DNA from: Yponomeuta sedellus
Taxonomy: Eukaryota > Arthropoda > Insecta > Lepidoptera > Yponomeutidae
NCBI GenBank assembly: GCA_934045075.1
Contig: OW203724.1
Span: 12,635,473 to 12,699,472 of the forward strand
Length of the DNA: 64,000 nucleotides
Reading direction: 5' to 3'
The position numbers and the translations under genes were made by a program. The notes under the pieces were generated by a model. It did not search any database. It was given only the letters and a program-made list of their open reading frames with translations, and was not told the origin of the DNA. Numbering within the stretch: position 1 is the stretch's first letter; each line of letters begins with the position of its first letter. This document shows positions 1 to 11,290 of this stretch, one piece after another.

Positions 1-925
1 ATGGATGCGAATTGACACTATTTCGTAACTACGGATTGTACATCACATTTTCATATTAAACTATGATCAGCAATACCTATGGTCAAGTTTTATACAACTA
101 TAAAACTTGACCCTAGGTATTGCGTATAAGTTTTTTGCATTTTTTGGGTCTGTTAAAACAAATAGGGTAGACCGAGGCGAAACGGATCAGTGGGTGAACG
201 GATCGAATTAACTACTCCGTAATTTTTTGAATAACGCCTGACTTGGGCCGGTAGCCGGCGATTGGCGTGTTATGTACTGGGAACTATTTACGCACGATTT
301 TTTTTCGCATTTTTTTCACTTTCATGCATTTTTCAAAATTTATATTGACTGGGAAGGGCTCTATTTTATTTAAAAACAGTATAGTTTGTAATCATACTAT
401 TATAGGTTAATGTGTTAAATACTTATTTCAAAAGTCTTCTGTATGGAGTTATTCCAAGGATGTTTTAACCAGACCTTCTTGGGTTATTCAGATCGCGAAA
501 TGGATTATAATTTTAAAATGATTTATTTTAACTTTGGCTTTATCGACGATATCGATTTTTATAAAATTTTAGATGGATCGCACGTACAAAAGAAAGATAA
601 AAGGGGTACAAATGGTCTCAAGAAAAAAAATTAAGATTTCGCTGTAGTTGTAATAGTAGTAACACCGAATGTTGAGATTTACTAATTATCATACACGATT
701 TTTCAAAGAAGAGTTTCTTTCTTAAGAGGTGTCATTAATACTCGTGTTAGACAGCCACCCTTAGATAAGAATGCTTAAAAGATTTTATAGGCGTGCCTTA
801 CCGAAGGCGGTTCGTAAATATACATTTGAATTCACAGAACGTCAAAGAAAAAAGAAACATTAATATAAATAAAGAACGGTTGGAGTAAAAATCTCGAAAC
901 CATCCTCGCTCTAGGCCCCCATACC
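1..925. other. AT-rich DNA without a recognised gene
   Basis: I see no convincing coding region, RNA gene or repeat here. A 63-codon open frame at 443-634 has no recognisable motif and is probably chance. The LINE fragment that follows may begin slightly before 929, because its frame is open upstream of that ATG. Confidence 0.4.
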
Positions 926-928
926 GTG

Positions 929-1989
929 ATGTTCGGGGATTTCAACTCGAAACACACGGATTGGACCTCCCTACAGACGAACTCTGGTGGCATTGCCCTT
1001 CTCGGTCTAACCGAATCGTTGGAATTAGACGTCCTATGTCCGTTTTCTCCAACTCACTACCCTGACAACCCAGCGCACTCCCCCGACGTGCTAGATTTCG
1101 CCCTTATAAAGGGCGTCAGCCTCAACCTCAGGTCGATCGAGCCTCTCGACGACCTAGGTTCCGACCACCGACCGGTCTCGCTCCAGCTAGGTCCCCCGAC
1201 TCACTCCACACTCTCTATTAAGACTATCACCAACTGGGACGATGTTAAAGCCTCCCTAGTCACCGTTGCTGAAGCCCCCGATTCGCCGCTTGTGCTCACA
1301 CCCGGCTGTCTTGACAGCACGGATGAAATAGATAGCGCCGTAGACTCCCTCACGCATGTGATCCAATCAGCCATCCGCGACAACGAACACCAAGTTCCGG
1401 TCCATGACCGTAAGCTCCCTCTCGACGTCAGAAATCTGATAAGGGCCAAAAGAGCCGCCCTTCGAAGGGCCTCGCTCTACCCAACTCCTGCCTACAGGAA
1501 ACGTGCAAACGTCCTCCAGCGGCAAGTCCCGTCGCGGATCTCCGAATTGAGCAACTCCAATTGGGGTGACCTCATGGAGACCATTTCCCCCTCCCACGTA
1601 GCATACTATAAAGTAGCTAGGGCCCTTCGGGTTGACGCGATCACCCACACCCCTCCCTTGATGCGTCCCGATGGCACTACCGCCTTCGAGGACGACGAAA
1701 AGGCCGAATGCTTCGCTGACAGCATTGAGGCTCAATGCTCTCCCAGCGTCCAGCATAGGGACCCAGTTCACATAGGCAAGGTTGAGGAGGAGGTCCGTAA
1801 AAAGACCTCCCTCCCCTTAACCGACGACCCTATCGCGGTATCCATCCACTGACGAAATTCAGCTTTTTATCAAAAGACTGAAACGTAAAAAGGCCCCAGG
1901 AGCGGACGGTATTGCCAACCTAGCGCTGAAAAACTTCCCCGGCCAGGTGCTCACCCTCCTTGCCATTCTCTTCAATGCCTGCTTTCTCT
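929..1989 (+). pseudogene. Jockey-like LINE ORF2 fragment (endonuclease C-terminal part plus start of RT)
   Basis: The translated product carries the second half of an apurinic-type endonuclease of a non-LTR retrotransposon: GDFNSKHTDW near the start, then a PDVLD motif, then the terminal SDHRPV motif about 80 residues in. It continues through the linker toward the reverse transcriptase. At about 1830-1850 the frame changes and the remainder, including KKAPGADGI (start of the RT domain), reads in another frame until the sequence stops resembling a LINE at about 1989. Both ends are truncated and the frame is broken, so this is a dead copy. The GC-rich codon use differs strongly from the AT-rich flanks. 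Assignment to the Jockey group rests on motif spacing and is less certain than its being a LINE. Confidence 0.85.
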
Positions 1990-2132
1990 AATTTTATTAA
2001 ACTTTTATTTATTTATTTTATTTCAACTTAAGACCGCTGAATCCTTAGTTTCGCTTCCGTCGTTTCGCTTCCATCGCCAATGAGACCGGTAATAGTTTTA
2101 TGCTAAATTGAAGTCACGTGTGCAAGTTGAAG

Positions 2133-2473
2133 CGCTCGTAGCCTAGCCGAACCGAGTGTTGAGTTAAGCAACAACAGCCGCGGTCAGGTGCAGGATGGGT
2201 GACCATCCCGTGAATACCACTAGGCATTTTTTCCGAGCGCTTCGTGCTTGGCAAGGCACGTTAAGCCGTTGGTGCCGACTGTCATGTAATGGCAGTCGTT
2301 AAGCCATATCGAAGGCCTTATGGGCGGCTTGGTAACTTCTGACAGTAAGGCCCGCCACTGCCTTACAATCCTCCACCAACTCGTGGCCCTCGTGGTGGAA
2401 TATGGCCTAGCTTTCCTGCGATGCAGGATGAGACCCGTGACCCAGCACTGGTAACATACAAGGGTTGATACCG
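2133..2473 (+). repeat. 5S rRNA-derived SINE (HaSE3-like), copy 1
   Basis: The head (about 2165-2225) matches the internal promoter part of arthropod 5S rRNA: TTAAGCAACA, then GCGGTCAG, then GGATGGGTGACC in the right order and spacing. The body has a conserved block around GCCGTTGGTGCCG, and the tail ends GACCCGTG..CAGCACTGG..ACAAGGGTTGAT, which resembles the 3' end of an RTE-type LINE. The direct repeat AAGTTGAAG at 2124-2132 and 2474-2482 looks like a 9-bp target duplication. The architecture (5S head, body, RTE-like tail) is that described for HaSE3 of the moth Helicoverpa armigera; I infer the relation from memory. Confidence 0.8.
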
Positions 2474-2482
2474 AAGTTGAAG

Positions 2483-3575
2483 TCGTCTTATGTGTAAATT
2501 GTATGTCAATGTTATGTTATTAATAGTTCATGTTATTTGTCGGGCACTTTAGCTAACTATAATCAATTCTGTTTCTACAGATTAATAGGTATTCTACCTG
2601 CAATCATCTCCATCCAAATATTATCTGAGAGAGATCGCTCAAAGTGATAGTAGTCCCAATTGTATAACATTGAGCAATAGTGTTCTCTGTCTATTTATGT
2701 AAGCCTCCGAGACATTATTTCATCAAATGGGTAAGTCCCCTAACCGTCATTTAGGTAGACAGACGATGCAATCTCAGTTCTAGTGGGTAATCGAGTGAGG
2801 GCAAACAAATCGGCAAGTGGAGACGGGCGCCAGTCCTAATCCACTTTACAAACACGGGACTCTATTATCTCGTTACGTATTTACGAGTAAGCATTATAAA
2901 TGTACTTACTGTAATGTGACATACCTATTTTGCGTGTCCTAAAGTTAATTGTTGCAAATAAACAGGTAAATGGTGCAATGTTTGAATAAGAGTCACTTGT
3001 AGGTATATTTATTTAGTCTTCGAACACGAAACTTAAGAGTACCTATAATTTTATTTATTCTGGGGTTAGGAAGGTTTTTTTATTTGTAAAATCTCCACCA
3101 GACTACATTTGTCAAAGTGTTAAGGAATCGTGTTGAACTGTTAATAAGACCATTAGAATAGTATTTTGTACATAATGGCATCGGCCGTCGAATGCAAGAC
3201 GCGTGAATAACTCCCGTAGAGGAAATCAGATTGCCTGATTGTCGCAAAGTCGTTGCTCCCAAACTGACGTCATACTAAATGCAAGCAATAACAAATAGCC
3301 AAATGTTCAATTTTCACTTTAGAACTTAAAGCCTAGAAACGAAGATTTTAATGCTGCTCTACAGGGAGCATGCTGTCTCGCTCGCACAATTTAACACAAT
3401 TTAACGTTATTATTATAGAATGAGTAAACCTTTGATAAACAGGGTGTCATATATCTTGAATATTCGCAATTTTATTATATAGCAAACCTTCAGAGCACAT
3501 CTATCAAAATACTCGTTACCAGTACAATTATTTTAAACATTTAATTATTTTTTGAACTAAAACTTTCGTAAGCAC
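2483..3575. other. No feature recognised
   Basis: AT-rich intergenic sequence. No coding exon, RNA gene or familiar repeat was seen on either strand. Confidence 0.4.
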
Positions 3576-3681
3576 AACACATTGTAGACTTTTAGTCCGG
3601 ATCTACTTACGGGTGTGGTTATTGTTGTTGTTGTTAAACAACACCCGTAAGTAAATCCGGACTAAAAGTCTACAATGTGTT
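3576..3681. repeat. Long hairpin, 41-bp arms
   Basis: Arms at 3576-3616 and 3641-3681 are inverted copies with a single mismatch, separated by a GTT-rich spacer of 24 nt. Part of the right arm (TTAAAAGTCTACAA) is repeated directly after the hairpin. It could be a small fold-back element or a local inverted duplication. No TIR-transposon signature or clear target duplication is visible. Confidence 0.8.
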
Positions 3682-3689
3682 AAAAGTCT

Positions 3690-4685
3690 ACAACATTTAA
3701 TTATGTAAAATTGCAGGAGCGGGATAGAATATACTACCTAAGAACCTTACACGAACCTTACCAGAATCTTACCTTACCAAACTCTTAATGTATGTTTGAC
3801 AAAAACTGTTACGTCGGACTTCGCTTAAAATCCTAGATTATTGACATTAAAAAAGGAACTAAGGGTCCTAGAAATAGCTATTGCCATCGTTAAAGTTTAT
3901 AATGTCCACAAAAACGTAAACAAGATAAGATTAACTTTTTGTCCATTGGTCGCTCTAGAGGGCACCGGATGAACATGAACCACCAGTTATGGAATATTCA
4001 AAGTAGGGCTTCCACCGCGTACTTTAGCCAATCTTGTGGCAAGCGAAACGGAGTTCCTCGGCCCGCAATCGGCAGCGGGAGGCGACATTGCGGCAATTGT
4101 ACTGCACGTGGGCGAGGCGGATATACAGAAATATCCACCTGAATAGGTAAATTAGTACCAGGAAGATGTCAAACGTTTACACAATTAGCCGAGCTCTTCA
4201 AGACGCAATTGTTTACGTGAGGTAAGTGAGTAGAACTATTTTTTTTTCAAGGAAAATGAAAGTGTCTCTTTCTGTGAACTGGGAGGGGAGTCTCTTAAAT
4301 GCATAGTGGTTTAATAGAGATATATTAATACAGTAATCGTTGTTTTAGTAACAATTTTCGTAGTCTACTAACTACTCGCCTTCCAATATGACAGACCTTA
4401 CCGCGTATACTATTGGGATGACATTTTATTGTTTAGGTACTATAGGTAATTTAAAGATGAGTGTTAATGATTCTTCACAGTGAAGACGCTAGTGATTGCA
4501 TTACAAATTTATCAGCATAATCTTTGGAGCGTTATTAATTTTATTCTAAGAAATATCTCTGAAATATGAACCCTATTGTCATTTTCTTGATTTCCATATT
4601 TTTATGTATTAGCGCGATCTTAAACTGAACGAAATATAACAAAGAGCAGTATTTAGAATTATCGGTAGCGCAGTCGTCTCCGTCA
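3690..4685. other. No gene recognised; GC-richer patch at 3940-4140
   Basis: A GC-rich stretch at 3940-4140 is open on the plus strand for 67 codons but shows no motif and lacks a convincing splice context. The rest is AT-rich intergenic sequence. Confidence 0.35.
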
Positions 4686-4689
4686 GTCG

Positions 4690-4768
4690 TCATGAACCGA
4701 TTAACGTCACGAATCGGTTCATGACGCAAATCCAATGGGCAAACGTCACGAACCGTTTGCCCATTGGA
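4690..4768. repeat. Two adjacent hairpins around CGTCACGA
   Basis: First hairpin: arms 4690-4702 and 4712-4724 (13 bp, loop 9 nt). Second hairpin: arms 4731-4745 and 4754-4768 (15 bp, loop 8 nt). Both contain CGTCACGAA near the apex although their arms are different. Only 6 nt separate them. Confidence 0.75.
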
Positions 4769-5154
4769 ACTCTTCCATTACAAAAAAATTGCGGAATAAA
4801 CGTTTAAAAATAAGTCTTAGTTTTAAGCTCAAACTGTGCAATGTGTTACGCGGCGAGGATCTGAGGAAGGGCTACTTCGTTCTACTTGCATGAATTGCAC
4901 GACACGTAGTTTAAGAGTTACCCTCGCCGAGTTAAAATAATTTCGTTTCATGTTTTAGGAAGTCACTTCCGACCGAATTAGATGCGCATAATTAGGCCCA
5001 TAAACCCAACTGAAACGCGTTTCGTGGCAAAAAGTGGTGAAAAAATGCGATCTTTGCACGGATGTATGTTGTTATTTTTTAGGTAATCCGCCGTAACATA
5101 TTCTAAAAGAATTTTGACTGGCAATCTATTAAAATATATATTTAAAGGTAGGGA

Positions 5155-5240
5155 GGCGCCCTTTAAAGGTCGGACGGACGGACGGACAGACAGACAGCGG
5201 AGGCAGAGACAGGCACCCTTCGGGTACGGAACCCTAAAAA
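5155..5240 (+). repeat. GGAC/AGAC-rich dispersed repeat ending ACGGAACCCTAAAA
   Basis: A run of GGACGGACGGAC and CAGACAGACAG is followed by GGGTACGGAACCCTAAAAA. Related sequences occur at 6600-6705, 19870-19955 and 41690-41815, each with an imperfect GGAC/AGAC tract and the CCCTAAAA end. Family not named. Confidence 0.6.
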
Positions 5241-5334
5241 ACATCGCGATACAACACTTTTGTGGTTTCAAGTGGAATAACCTCAGTTCTGTTCCAGTCC
5301 CAGATACCCGAGTGACAATTTTTATTGCGAAGCA

Positions 5335-5625
5335 TATAACTGCCACTGCAGGGCACAGGCCTTCTCGCAGAAAGACAAAAGGCCTATGCCCAAGCCCAAG
5401 ACCAAGTGTACCCAGCGCAGATTGGCAATTTCAAGCGCAAAGGTATTTGATCACTTCAGACACTCAGGTTTCCTCACGATGTTTTCCTTCACGGTTAGCG
5501 AGTAGTATTGCTAATATAACTTCCCAAATGTACATAGAAACAAAGTTATTGGTAATGCCCGCACTAGGAATAGAACCTGGGTCTCTCGGTTCCGAGTCCA
5601 ATGAAATTTTATGGTTAGAAGACAC
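5335..5625 (+). repeat. Lepidopteran dispersed repeat with the CTCACGATGTTTTCCTTCAC core
   Basis: The segment begins with CCACTGCAGGGCACAGGCCT, contains GGTTTCCTCACGATGTTTTC in the middle, and ends in a degenerate GAACCTGGGTCTC block. I recognise this order from repeats that are widespread in moth and butterfly genomes. A partial copy in opposite orientation lies at 51787-51935. The chance reading frame through it (5114-5653) is not a gene. Confidence 0.6.
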
Positions 5626-5949
5626 ACTTCAAAGTAACCTAATAAAAAAATAATTATAGCCTCATAAGCCTTTTCGTAGAAACTATTCTCAAGGCTATAG
5701 GTACTTCTTTTTGATAAGTTTATATCTTTTTCTAAGCACGATCAAACCTCGATCTGTACCCTCTAATCCGGCATGTCATTTCAAAATATAAACCGGCCAA
5801 GAGCGAGTCGGCCTCTTTAGCAACTCGCGCCGTTATCTGTCATTAGAATGTATAATAAGTCTCACAATCACGCCAAGCTTTTAGCTATCGTAAAAGTCTG
5901 TATTTATATAGGTACCTACAGGCATCAAACTTGAACTTGAAACATCAAA

Positions 5950-6320
5950 CCTAAAGCGCTCGTGGCCTAGCCGAACCGAGTCATTGGAATCAATCACTTG
6001 AGTTAAGTATCAACAGGCGCGTTCAGGTGCAGGATGGGTGACCGTCCCGTGACTACCGCTAGTGGCATTTTTCCCGAGCGCTTCCGTGCTTCGCAAGGCA
6101 CGCTAAGCCGTTGGTGCCGGCAGTCATGGTAATGGCAGTCGTTAAGCCATGTCAGAGCTTATGGGCGGCTTGATAATTTCTGGTAGGTAAGGCTCGCCAC
6201 TATCTTACAATTCTCCACCAACCCTGACTTGGCCTCCATGGTGGAGTGTGGCCTAACCTTCCTGCGATGCAGGAATAGACCCGTGCCCCGACAGTGGGGA
6301 CATTCAAGGGCTGATATCCA
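5950..6320 (+). repeat. 5S rRNA-derived SINE, copy 2
   Basis: Same family as 2133-2473: AGCGCTCGTGGCCTAGCC start, 5S-like head with GAGTTAAG and GGATGGGTGACCG, GCCGTTGGTGCCGG body block and the GACCCGTGCCCC..GGGGACATTCAAGGGCTGAT tail. ATCAAAC flanks both ends (about 5944 and 6324), consistent with a target duplication. Confidence 0.8.
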
Positions 6321-6383
6321 GGTATCAAACTTGAAGCGGTTTCACGGTAACTAAAAACACGTTTTCTTAAGTAGTTCGCCGTA

Positions 6384-6439
6384 ATACTTAATTCTGTAGA
6401 AATTTGAACTCATACTTAATTCTGTAGAAATTTGAACTC
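6384..6439. repeat. Exact 28-bp tandem duplication
   Basis: Units at 6384-6411 and 6412-6439 are identical, starting ATACTTAATTCTGTAG. It is a simple local duplication just upstream of a MITE. Confidence 0.85.
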
Positions 6440-6467
6440 AGTACCTATTGCAGTTCCAAAGGCAGAG

Positions 6468-6594
6468 GGCCAGTTTCTGAATTGAGAATTTCGTTAAGTA
6501 AATACTTAGTGCTGTCTCTTCGAATATCTCACCAAAGAGCGTGACAGAACATTACTTATGTCTATACCTAGTGAAATTCTCTCAGAATCTGGCC
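6468..6594. mobile_element. MITE, GGCCAGTTTCT family, copy 1
   Basis: Imperfect terminal inverted repeats begin GGCCAGTTTCTGAATTGAG and end CTCAGAATCTGGCC. A second, better preserved copy with about the same length and internal sequence (AGTGCTGTCTCT) lies at 54123-54259. No transposase; the parent superfamily is unknown. Confidence 0.7.
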
Positions 6595-6705
6595 ATTAGC
6601 CCTTTAAAGGTCGGACGGAAAGCCAGACAGACGGACCGACACATACAGAGGAGGCAGAGTAATAGGGTCCCATTTAGCAGCCTTTGCGTATGGACCCCTA
6701 AAAAC

Positions 6706-7814
6706 CAAACTACGTTTCTATGGAAATTGCGCCTTGAGGAGCCGCCTTAAGGTCTCAGTCCAGGCCTGTTTGGGGGACACATCTGAGACGCCTATAACGG
6801 CATAAAGGAAGCTTCAATTGTCTCCGACCGTTCACCGACAGCCAGCGCATGCGACTATGACCCATATGCGAAAAGATTTCCATCTAGGTCACACTCAGGT
6901 AATGACATTGACACCTCATGTGTGTAAATGGGCCAGTTTTCTCAGAACCGTTTACGACTCTACACTATAGAGCTAATGTTTGGCTACTTATTTAATTCAA
7001 AGAATTTAATCTTGGAATCTATTCGACCGCATGTAGATCTGTATTATTTGGTGAATTATTTGCCTACATGTTAATAGAAAACATTCCTCGTACCTACACA
7101 TATGGTCTACGACTATGATGATCGTAGACCACAATGATTGAGTGAGATAGGTACTCGTAGTGACATAATTATCACCTGTCCCAGAAATCTACAGACGACG
7201 GACTGGAGCAAAAAAGTAACGCTTGCTAATCGAGTTGGGCTAAGCGGGGCTTACCAATAGAGTTGTTTAGTTTAATGGTATCACCGAAGCTGAACATGTA
7301 ACAATGTCTATATTTAGAGAAATGTGCCTTTGAATACTTTCGGTGGTATGTTTGTAAAAAAAATTTAAACCAAAAATCCTAACTTTATACTAATATTTTG
7401 GCATATACGGCGCCTTGAATATATTAATTTTCACGCTAAGATCTGCGTGGAAAACCGGAATGTTTAGTTAGCGTTTCCGTGTAGATATGAGGAGTAACAC
7501 ACGTAGTGGATACCGCAATTCGGTGAATGTCTAATAAATCACGCGTATTGTGCCACATAATTGTACGACAAAGTCCAGTAGATACCTATGTCGTTTTGCA
7601 TACAGATTGGTATACGTGAATAGTTACATAATCAAGGCGCTGATCATAGAAGCTTTGTTTTCTATTTAAATAAGCACTAATTAATTCTCTCTCTGTCTAC
7701 GTAACTTTAAAATATTGACTTTCTTAGTAGATTTTTTTCTTTTTGAGTATTAAAACATGGGGAAATTCGGAGTTCATTTCCATAATAACTACAAGGCGTA
7801 AAGAGAAAAACTAT
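6706..7814. other. No feature recognised
   Basis: AT-rich sequence with no supported coding exon, RNA gene or repeat. Confidence 0.4.
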
Positions 7815-8336
7815 TTTTCATTTCTCACACTCGGAAAGTAGTGTTGTTTTGATCTGATTATTGGGTGGAAAATGCTGCTTCCCTCCATAGGGACAGAAAA
7901 ACTCATACAAATTACTTCCCACCCAAGGGCGGGAATGAACTTTAAAAATAGAACTTCTGTCAGTTGTGAAGAGTTTTTGTAATAAATAGGCTTTTAAAAA
8001 ATAACTAGTTAAAATAAATGCTGCGGCCATGTGAGTTTCTAAACAGCCACTGTGAATTTAGCGCAAACTTAGTCGACTTAAATTGGCGGGTACTAATCTG
8101 TTATAGTATCTGTGACGGAATTCAAAAAAATAGGTAATAATCGTGTAATAATCTTTTATGCTAAGATTTGAATATTAAAAATGAGTTTTTATTTTCCTCA
8201 TATTCGAAATGAAAAGTAGAGTGTTTAACACGGGTAAAAGAATCAATTCCTACTCGGACTATAGCCGCCCTCGCTGCTCGTCTAAATACCTTGGGAATTG
8301 ATTCCTTTCTACCCTCGTTAAGCAATCTACTATTAC
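7815..8336 (-). mobile_element. Composite MITE family A, copy 1
   Basis: This about 520-bp repeat is shared with 19299-19845, 22557-23122 and the split copy 33372-33604/38799-39158. In family orientation it starts AGTAGATTG..GAGGGTAGAAAGAATCAA and has a first inverted repeat closing at ..TTGATTC..ACCCGTGTTAAACACTCTACT about 100 bp in. It then continues through GAATTCCGTCACAGATAC, GAAACTCACATGGCCGCAGC and AACAACACTACTTTCCGAGT. Here it is reversed. The short frames inside it recur only because the repeat recurs. Confidence 0.8.
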
Positions 8337-8565
8337 TACGATACTTCAGACTGTACGGACTTGTTATCTTCAATAAAGAATCGATGTATTTGCTCGATCA
8401 TGGCCATCATGGATTTGCTCATTTCCGTAAGATTTTTTTAAATGTAACGGAAATTATAAAAAAAAACGTATATTAGGAGAGTCAGGATTTTCAAGTACTT
8501 TTGTTGTTCTAGCTTGTCTTTCCATGTAGTAAGGTCTTTGATAGTCAACTGCAATATTATGTGAA

Positions 8566-8597
8566 ATATCCAAGTAGGTACATACCTACTTGGATAT
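8566..8597. repeat. Perfect 15-bp hairpin with 2-nt centre
   Basis: Arms at 8566-8580 and 8583-8597 (ATATCCAAGTAGGTA and its complement). Confidence 0.8.
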
Positions 8598-8599
8598 TG

Positions 8600-9571
8600 C
8601 ACAAAAAGAAAAGAGTCATGAAAGCTAACTTCATATGATGCAATACATCAATACATGGCCCTGGACGTTTCTGGAGGCACACCACTTTTTTCTGTGCTCT
8701 CTAATTTTCATCCTGCTGTCACCGACAGTCTTATATCATCTGTCCAACAATCTGGCGGGCGTTTCTTGCTCTTTTATTAATGTTACATGGTCATCGGTTT
8801 TTCGGCAGATGTGACTGACCCACATTACTTCAGCTGGCTAGTATTAGTGTCTATGACAATCATCGTACAATTTCAATGAGAGACTTCTAAATCAGTGGAC
8901 TAGTCTACTATCAGTGTTAATGTTTTGACTTCATACGGAAACTATGGAATGGCCGAGGAGAACACTTGGCGCTATTTTTCGAACGTAGCCCAATTCAGCT
9001 GAAATTATCTCGTAGCCTAAAGGCAGCTTAATCGAGCAAATTTGTATCCTTAGCTATGGGCCTAATTATGCGAATCTAATTCTATCGGGTACCTAACCTA
9101 AGGAATATGAAAATCAGACGATTTACATCGTTTAGGATTTGGTGCGCGTAATATAGGAGCTGATTTTCGATATAGGCACGGTCCAGCCTAGTGCATGTTA
9201 TTTGTCCACTACGCGGTGGCTATTTGTTTAATTCATATTTCATTCAAAGGAGGATATTTTTTCTGTGAAAAACCAAACTGTACGTATATGAATATCAAAA
9301 TACTCGATCACATTTATTAGTCAAAAATTGTTTATTAAATCACTAAGCATTTTTAATGTGCACGTATTAGATGTTCTATAATATATCTTATCTAAATAGA
9401 TATTTCATGGACCTAGGTTCTTGATTAATCTGATCTAATTAAAGAAATACCAATATTCATCTCTATCACTTACTTTTGATTGATAAGTTAGTAAACATTA
9501 CTGGGCAATCTCAAGTGTGCCTACGTCCAGGAAAACCGTAACTGGAATGGAACATAAGTTAGATTGCTTAC
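8600..9571. other. Non-coding; likely intron or 3' region of the minus-strand membrane-protein gene
   Basis: The exon at 9572-9724 ends with a good donor pointing into this interval, so at least one more coding exon must lie at lower coordinates or outside the window. I could not recognise it in 1-9571. Confidence 0.35.
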
Positions 9572-9724
9572 CAAGGAGGTCCAGTGGGAGCGCGCTATGT
9601 CATCAGGGAAGAGGAAGATGTCCAGCAGTGCCCAGGAGCCGCGCCACACGAACACCACCAGCGAGCCTACCACCGCCACCGAGAATATGCAGTCCAGCAC
9701 GTACAGCGCCGTCTCACGGCTGTT
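9572..9724 (-). CDS. Fuseless-like membrane protein, exon starting the second half
   Basis: The exon is 51 codons, phase 0 on both sides, with acceptor TTTACAG just above 9724 and donor GTAAGC just below 9572. It encodes a hydrophobic helix (FSVAVVGSLVVFVW) followed by WRGSWALLDIFLFPDD. The same WRG-x-W-x-LLD-x-x-L-x-PDD signature, with a helix before it, appears in the module at 15575-16162 and in weaker form in the 18015-18168 exon. This points to an internally repeated multi-spanning protein. I link it to fuseless, a presynaptic membrane protein known from Drosophila neuromuscular junctions, by motif pattern only. Downstream exons were not found. Confidence 0.7.
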
Positions 9725-10234
9725 CTGTAAACAGGGGCTTGGTTTGACATGACAGCCTGCACCACGTTCATTAATGTCGCCCACGAAGTCACACCATACA
9801 GACGTAGTTTGGTTTTAGTTTTGAAAAGACCGGATTGCATTGAAACATTACCAATATTCTTAGAAGACATAACGTGTTAAGAGTTATATATAAATAAATT
9901 CATTAAAAATAAATTAAATCTTTGTAAACGTAATTCTATGAGAAGATTCTATTGAATTATGAGGCACCAATTTCTTTTTTATTTATACACACTCAAATGT
10001 GGGTGTATTGAAAGCCGTGGTTGTTATAGACGTAATTAGTAGTGTAGTAAACTTGTACTTTAGTCGACTGTATTTGTATAGAGTGATAATGACTTAAAAC
10101 CGATATGTACTAGTTTTAAGCTATATTATAAAATGAGACAAACCGCAAAACATGCAAAACACTATTGAAATTGCTTTTAGGTACAGACAAATTTTAGGTA
10201 CAGATATATTTTTTTCTGCTTTTAAGTGCAGACC
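9725..10234 (-). other. Intron of the fuseless-like gene (start of a 5.9-kb intron)
   Basis: AT-rich and without recognisable coding sequence. The intron runs to 15574 and hosts several unrelated repeats listed separately. Confidence 0.5.
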
Positions 10235-10320
10235 TTAAGTATGGCCTAACCTTCCTGCGATGCAGGCAGAGACCCGTGCCCCAGCAGTGGGGACATACAA
10301 GGGTTGATAACGAAGTACAG
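10235..10320 (+). repeat. 3' tail fragment of the 5S-derived SINE/RTE family
   Basis: Contains TATGGCCTAACCTTCCTGCG, then GACCCGTGCCCCAGCAGTGG, then GGACATACAAGGGTTGATAA, the same tail as the full SINE copies. Head and body are missing. Confidence 0.75.
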
Positions 10321-10438
10321 ACCTAAAATAAAAAAAATATTTGTTAAAAAATCTAGAGCGCTAATTAGAGATCTAAATAGAGATATTTTTCGAAAATGCC
10401 TTTAAAAAAAGGCGTATCGATAACTAGCTATTCTAATG

Positions 10439-10610
10439 CTACACGCAAGATATACTTATATCGTGATCCGTCAATATAAACTGTTGGATCACGATATTTA
10501 TTGACGTGTAGGGTAGTGTATTGAGGGATCACAATAATTATCGCTGGATTTCCGGAAATCCTTGTGATCTGATCCAAGATCCTGGATCGTGATATTTATC
10601 TTGCGTGTAG
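10439..10610. mobile_element. MITE with CTACACGCAAGATA ends
   Basis: The ends are inverted repeats (CTACACGCAAGATA and TATCTTGCGTGTAG, extended by an imperfect ATCGTGATCC stretch). GATCACGATAT motifs recur inside. Related ends (TATTTATTGACGTGTAG) occur at about 10495-10513 and 11051-11068, suggesting further, possibly nested, copies. No target duplication was resolved. Confidence 0.6.
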
Positions 10611-11204
10611 TGTTGCGCGTCAATATTTATCGTGCAGTACGCAGCGAGACGGCAGCAATGGAGGACGTCTATGACACCGCTTCTGCTTCTGAATCGTTGA
10701 CAGGCGACAAGATTGTCTTGAAAGAGCTTAAACTGAACTTAGAATCCCTTCCATAAGTTCATCCATCCCGTCCATTTCATTGTGAAGGCAAATTTCGTCC
10801 AATAAATTCAAATGTGTAAACATTGCTCTCTTTCGTAGCCAATTTTTCATTCAACGCTTTCTTTTTACGCGTTTTTTTATTGATTGGGATATAATTATCG
10901 CCACACAAGCTCTTATTTTGCTCTGTCTAGGGTCCATCACGTCTGATCATATAAAAACGCTTAAATACTGACGCGATCCGTATCTTTGGTGTAGGGTGTG
11001 CTGTGATCCGGCTCAAGATACTTGATTAAATATCATGATAATTATCACAATATTTATTGACGTGTAGCATTCGCCTAAAGATAGGTTCATTATGATGTGG
11101 CTTTCAAACCACCCAAAATTGATGGTGTAAGTATTCTAAGTACGATCCAACCTCCATTTGTATTTTTTAAAACATATTAATACCGTTTCATTGCGATCCG
11201 GTAT

Positions 11205-11290
11205 GATATGATATCAACCCTTTGTATGTCCCCACTGCTGGGGCACAGGTCTCTCCCTCTATCGCAGTAAGATTAGGCCATACGCTAGAC
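11205..11290 (-). repeat. 3' tail fragment of the 5S-derived SINE/RTE family
   Basis: Reverse orientation of the same tail: ATCAACCCTTTGTATGTCCC, CACTGCTGGGGCACAGGTCT and AGATTAGGCCATAC. Confidence 0.75.

Noticed and set aside
5114..5653. 179-codon plus-strand protein
   Set aside because: It spans two dispersed repeats (GGAC tract and CTCACGATGTTTTC repeat).
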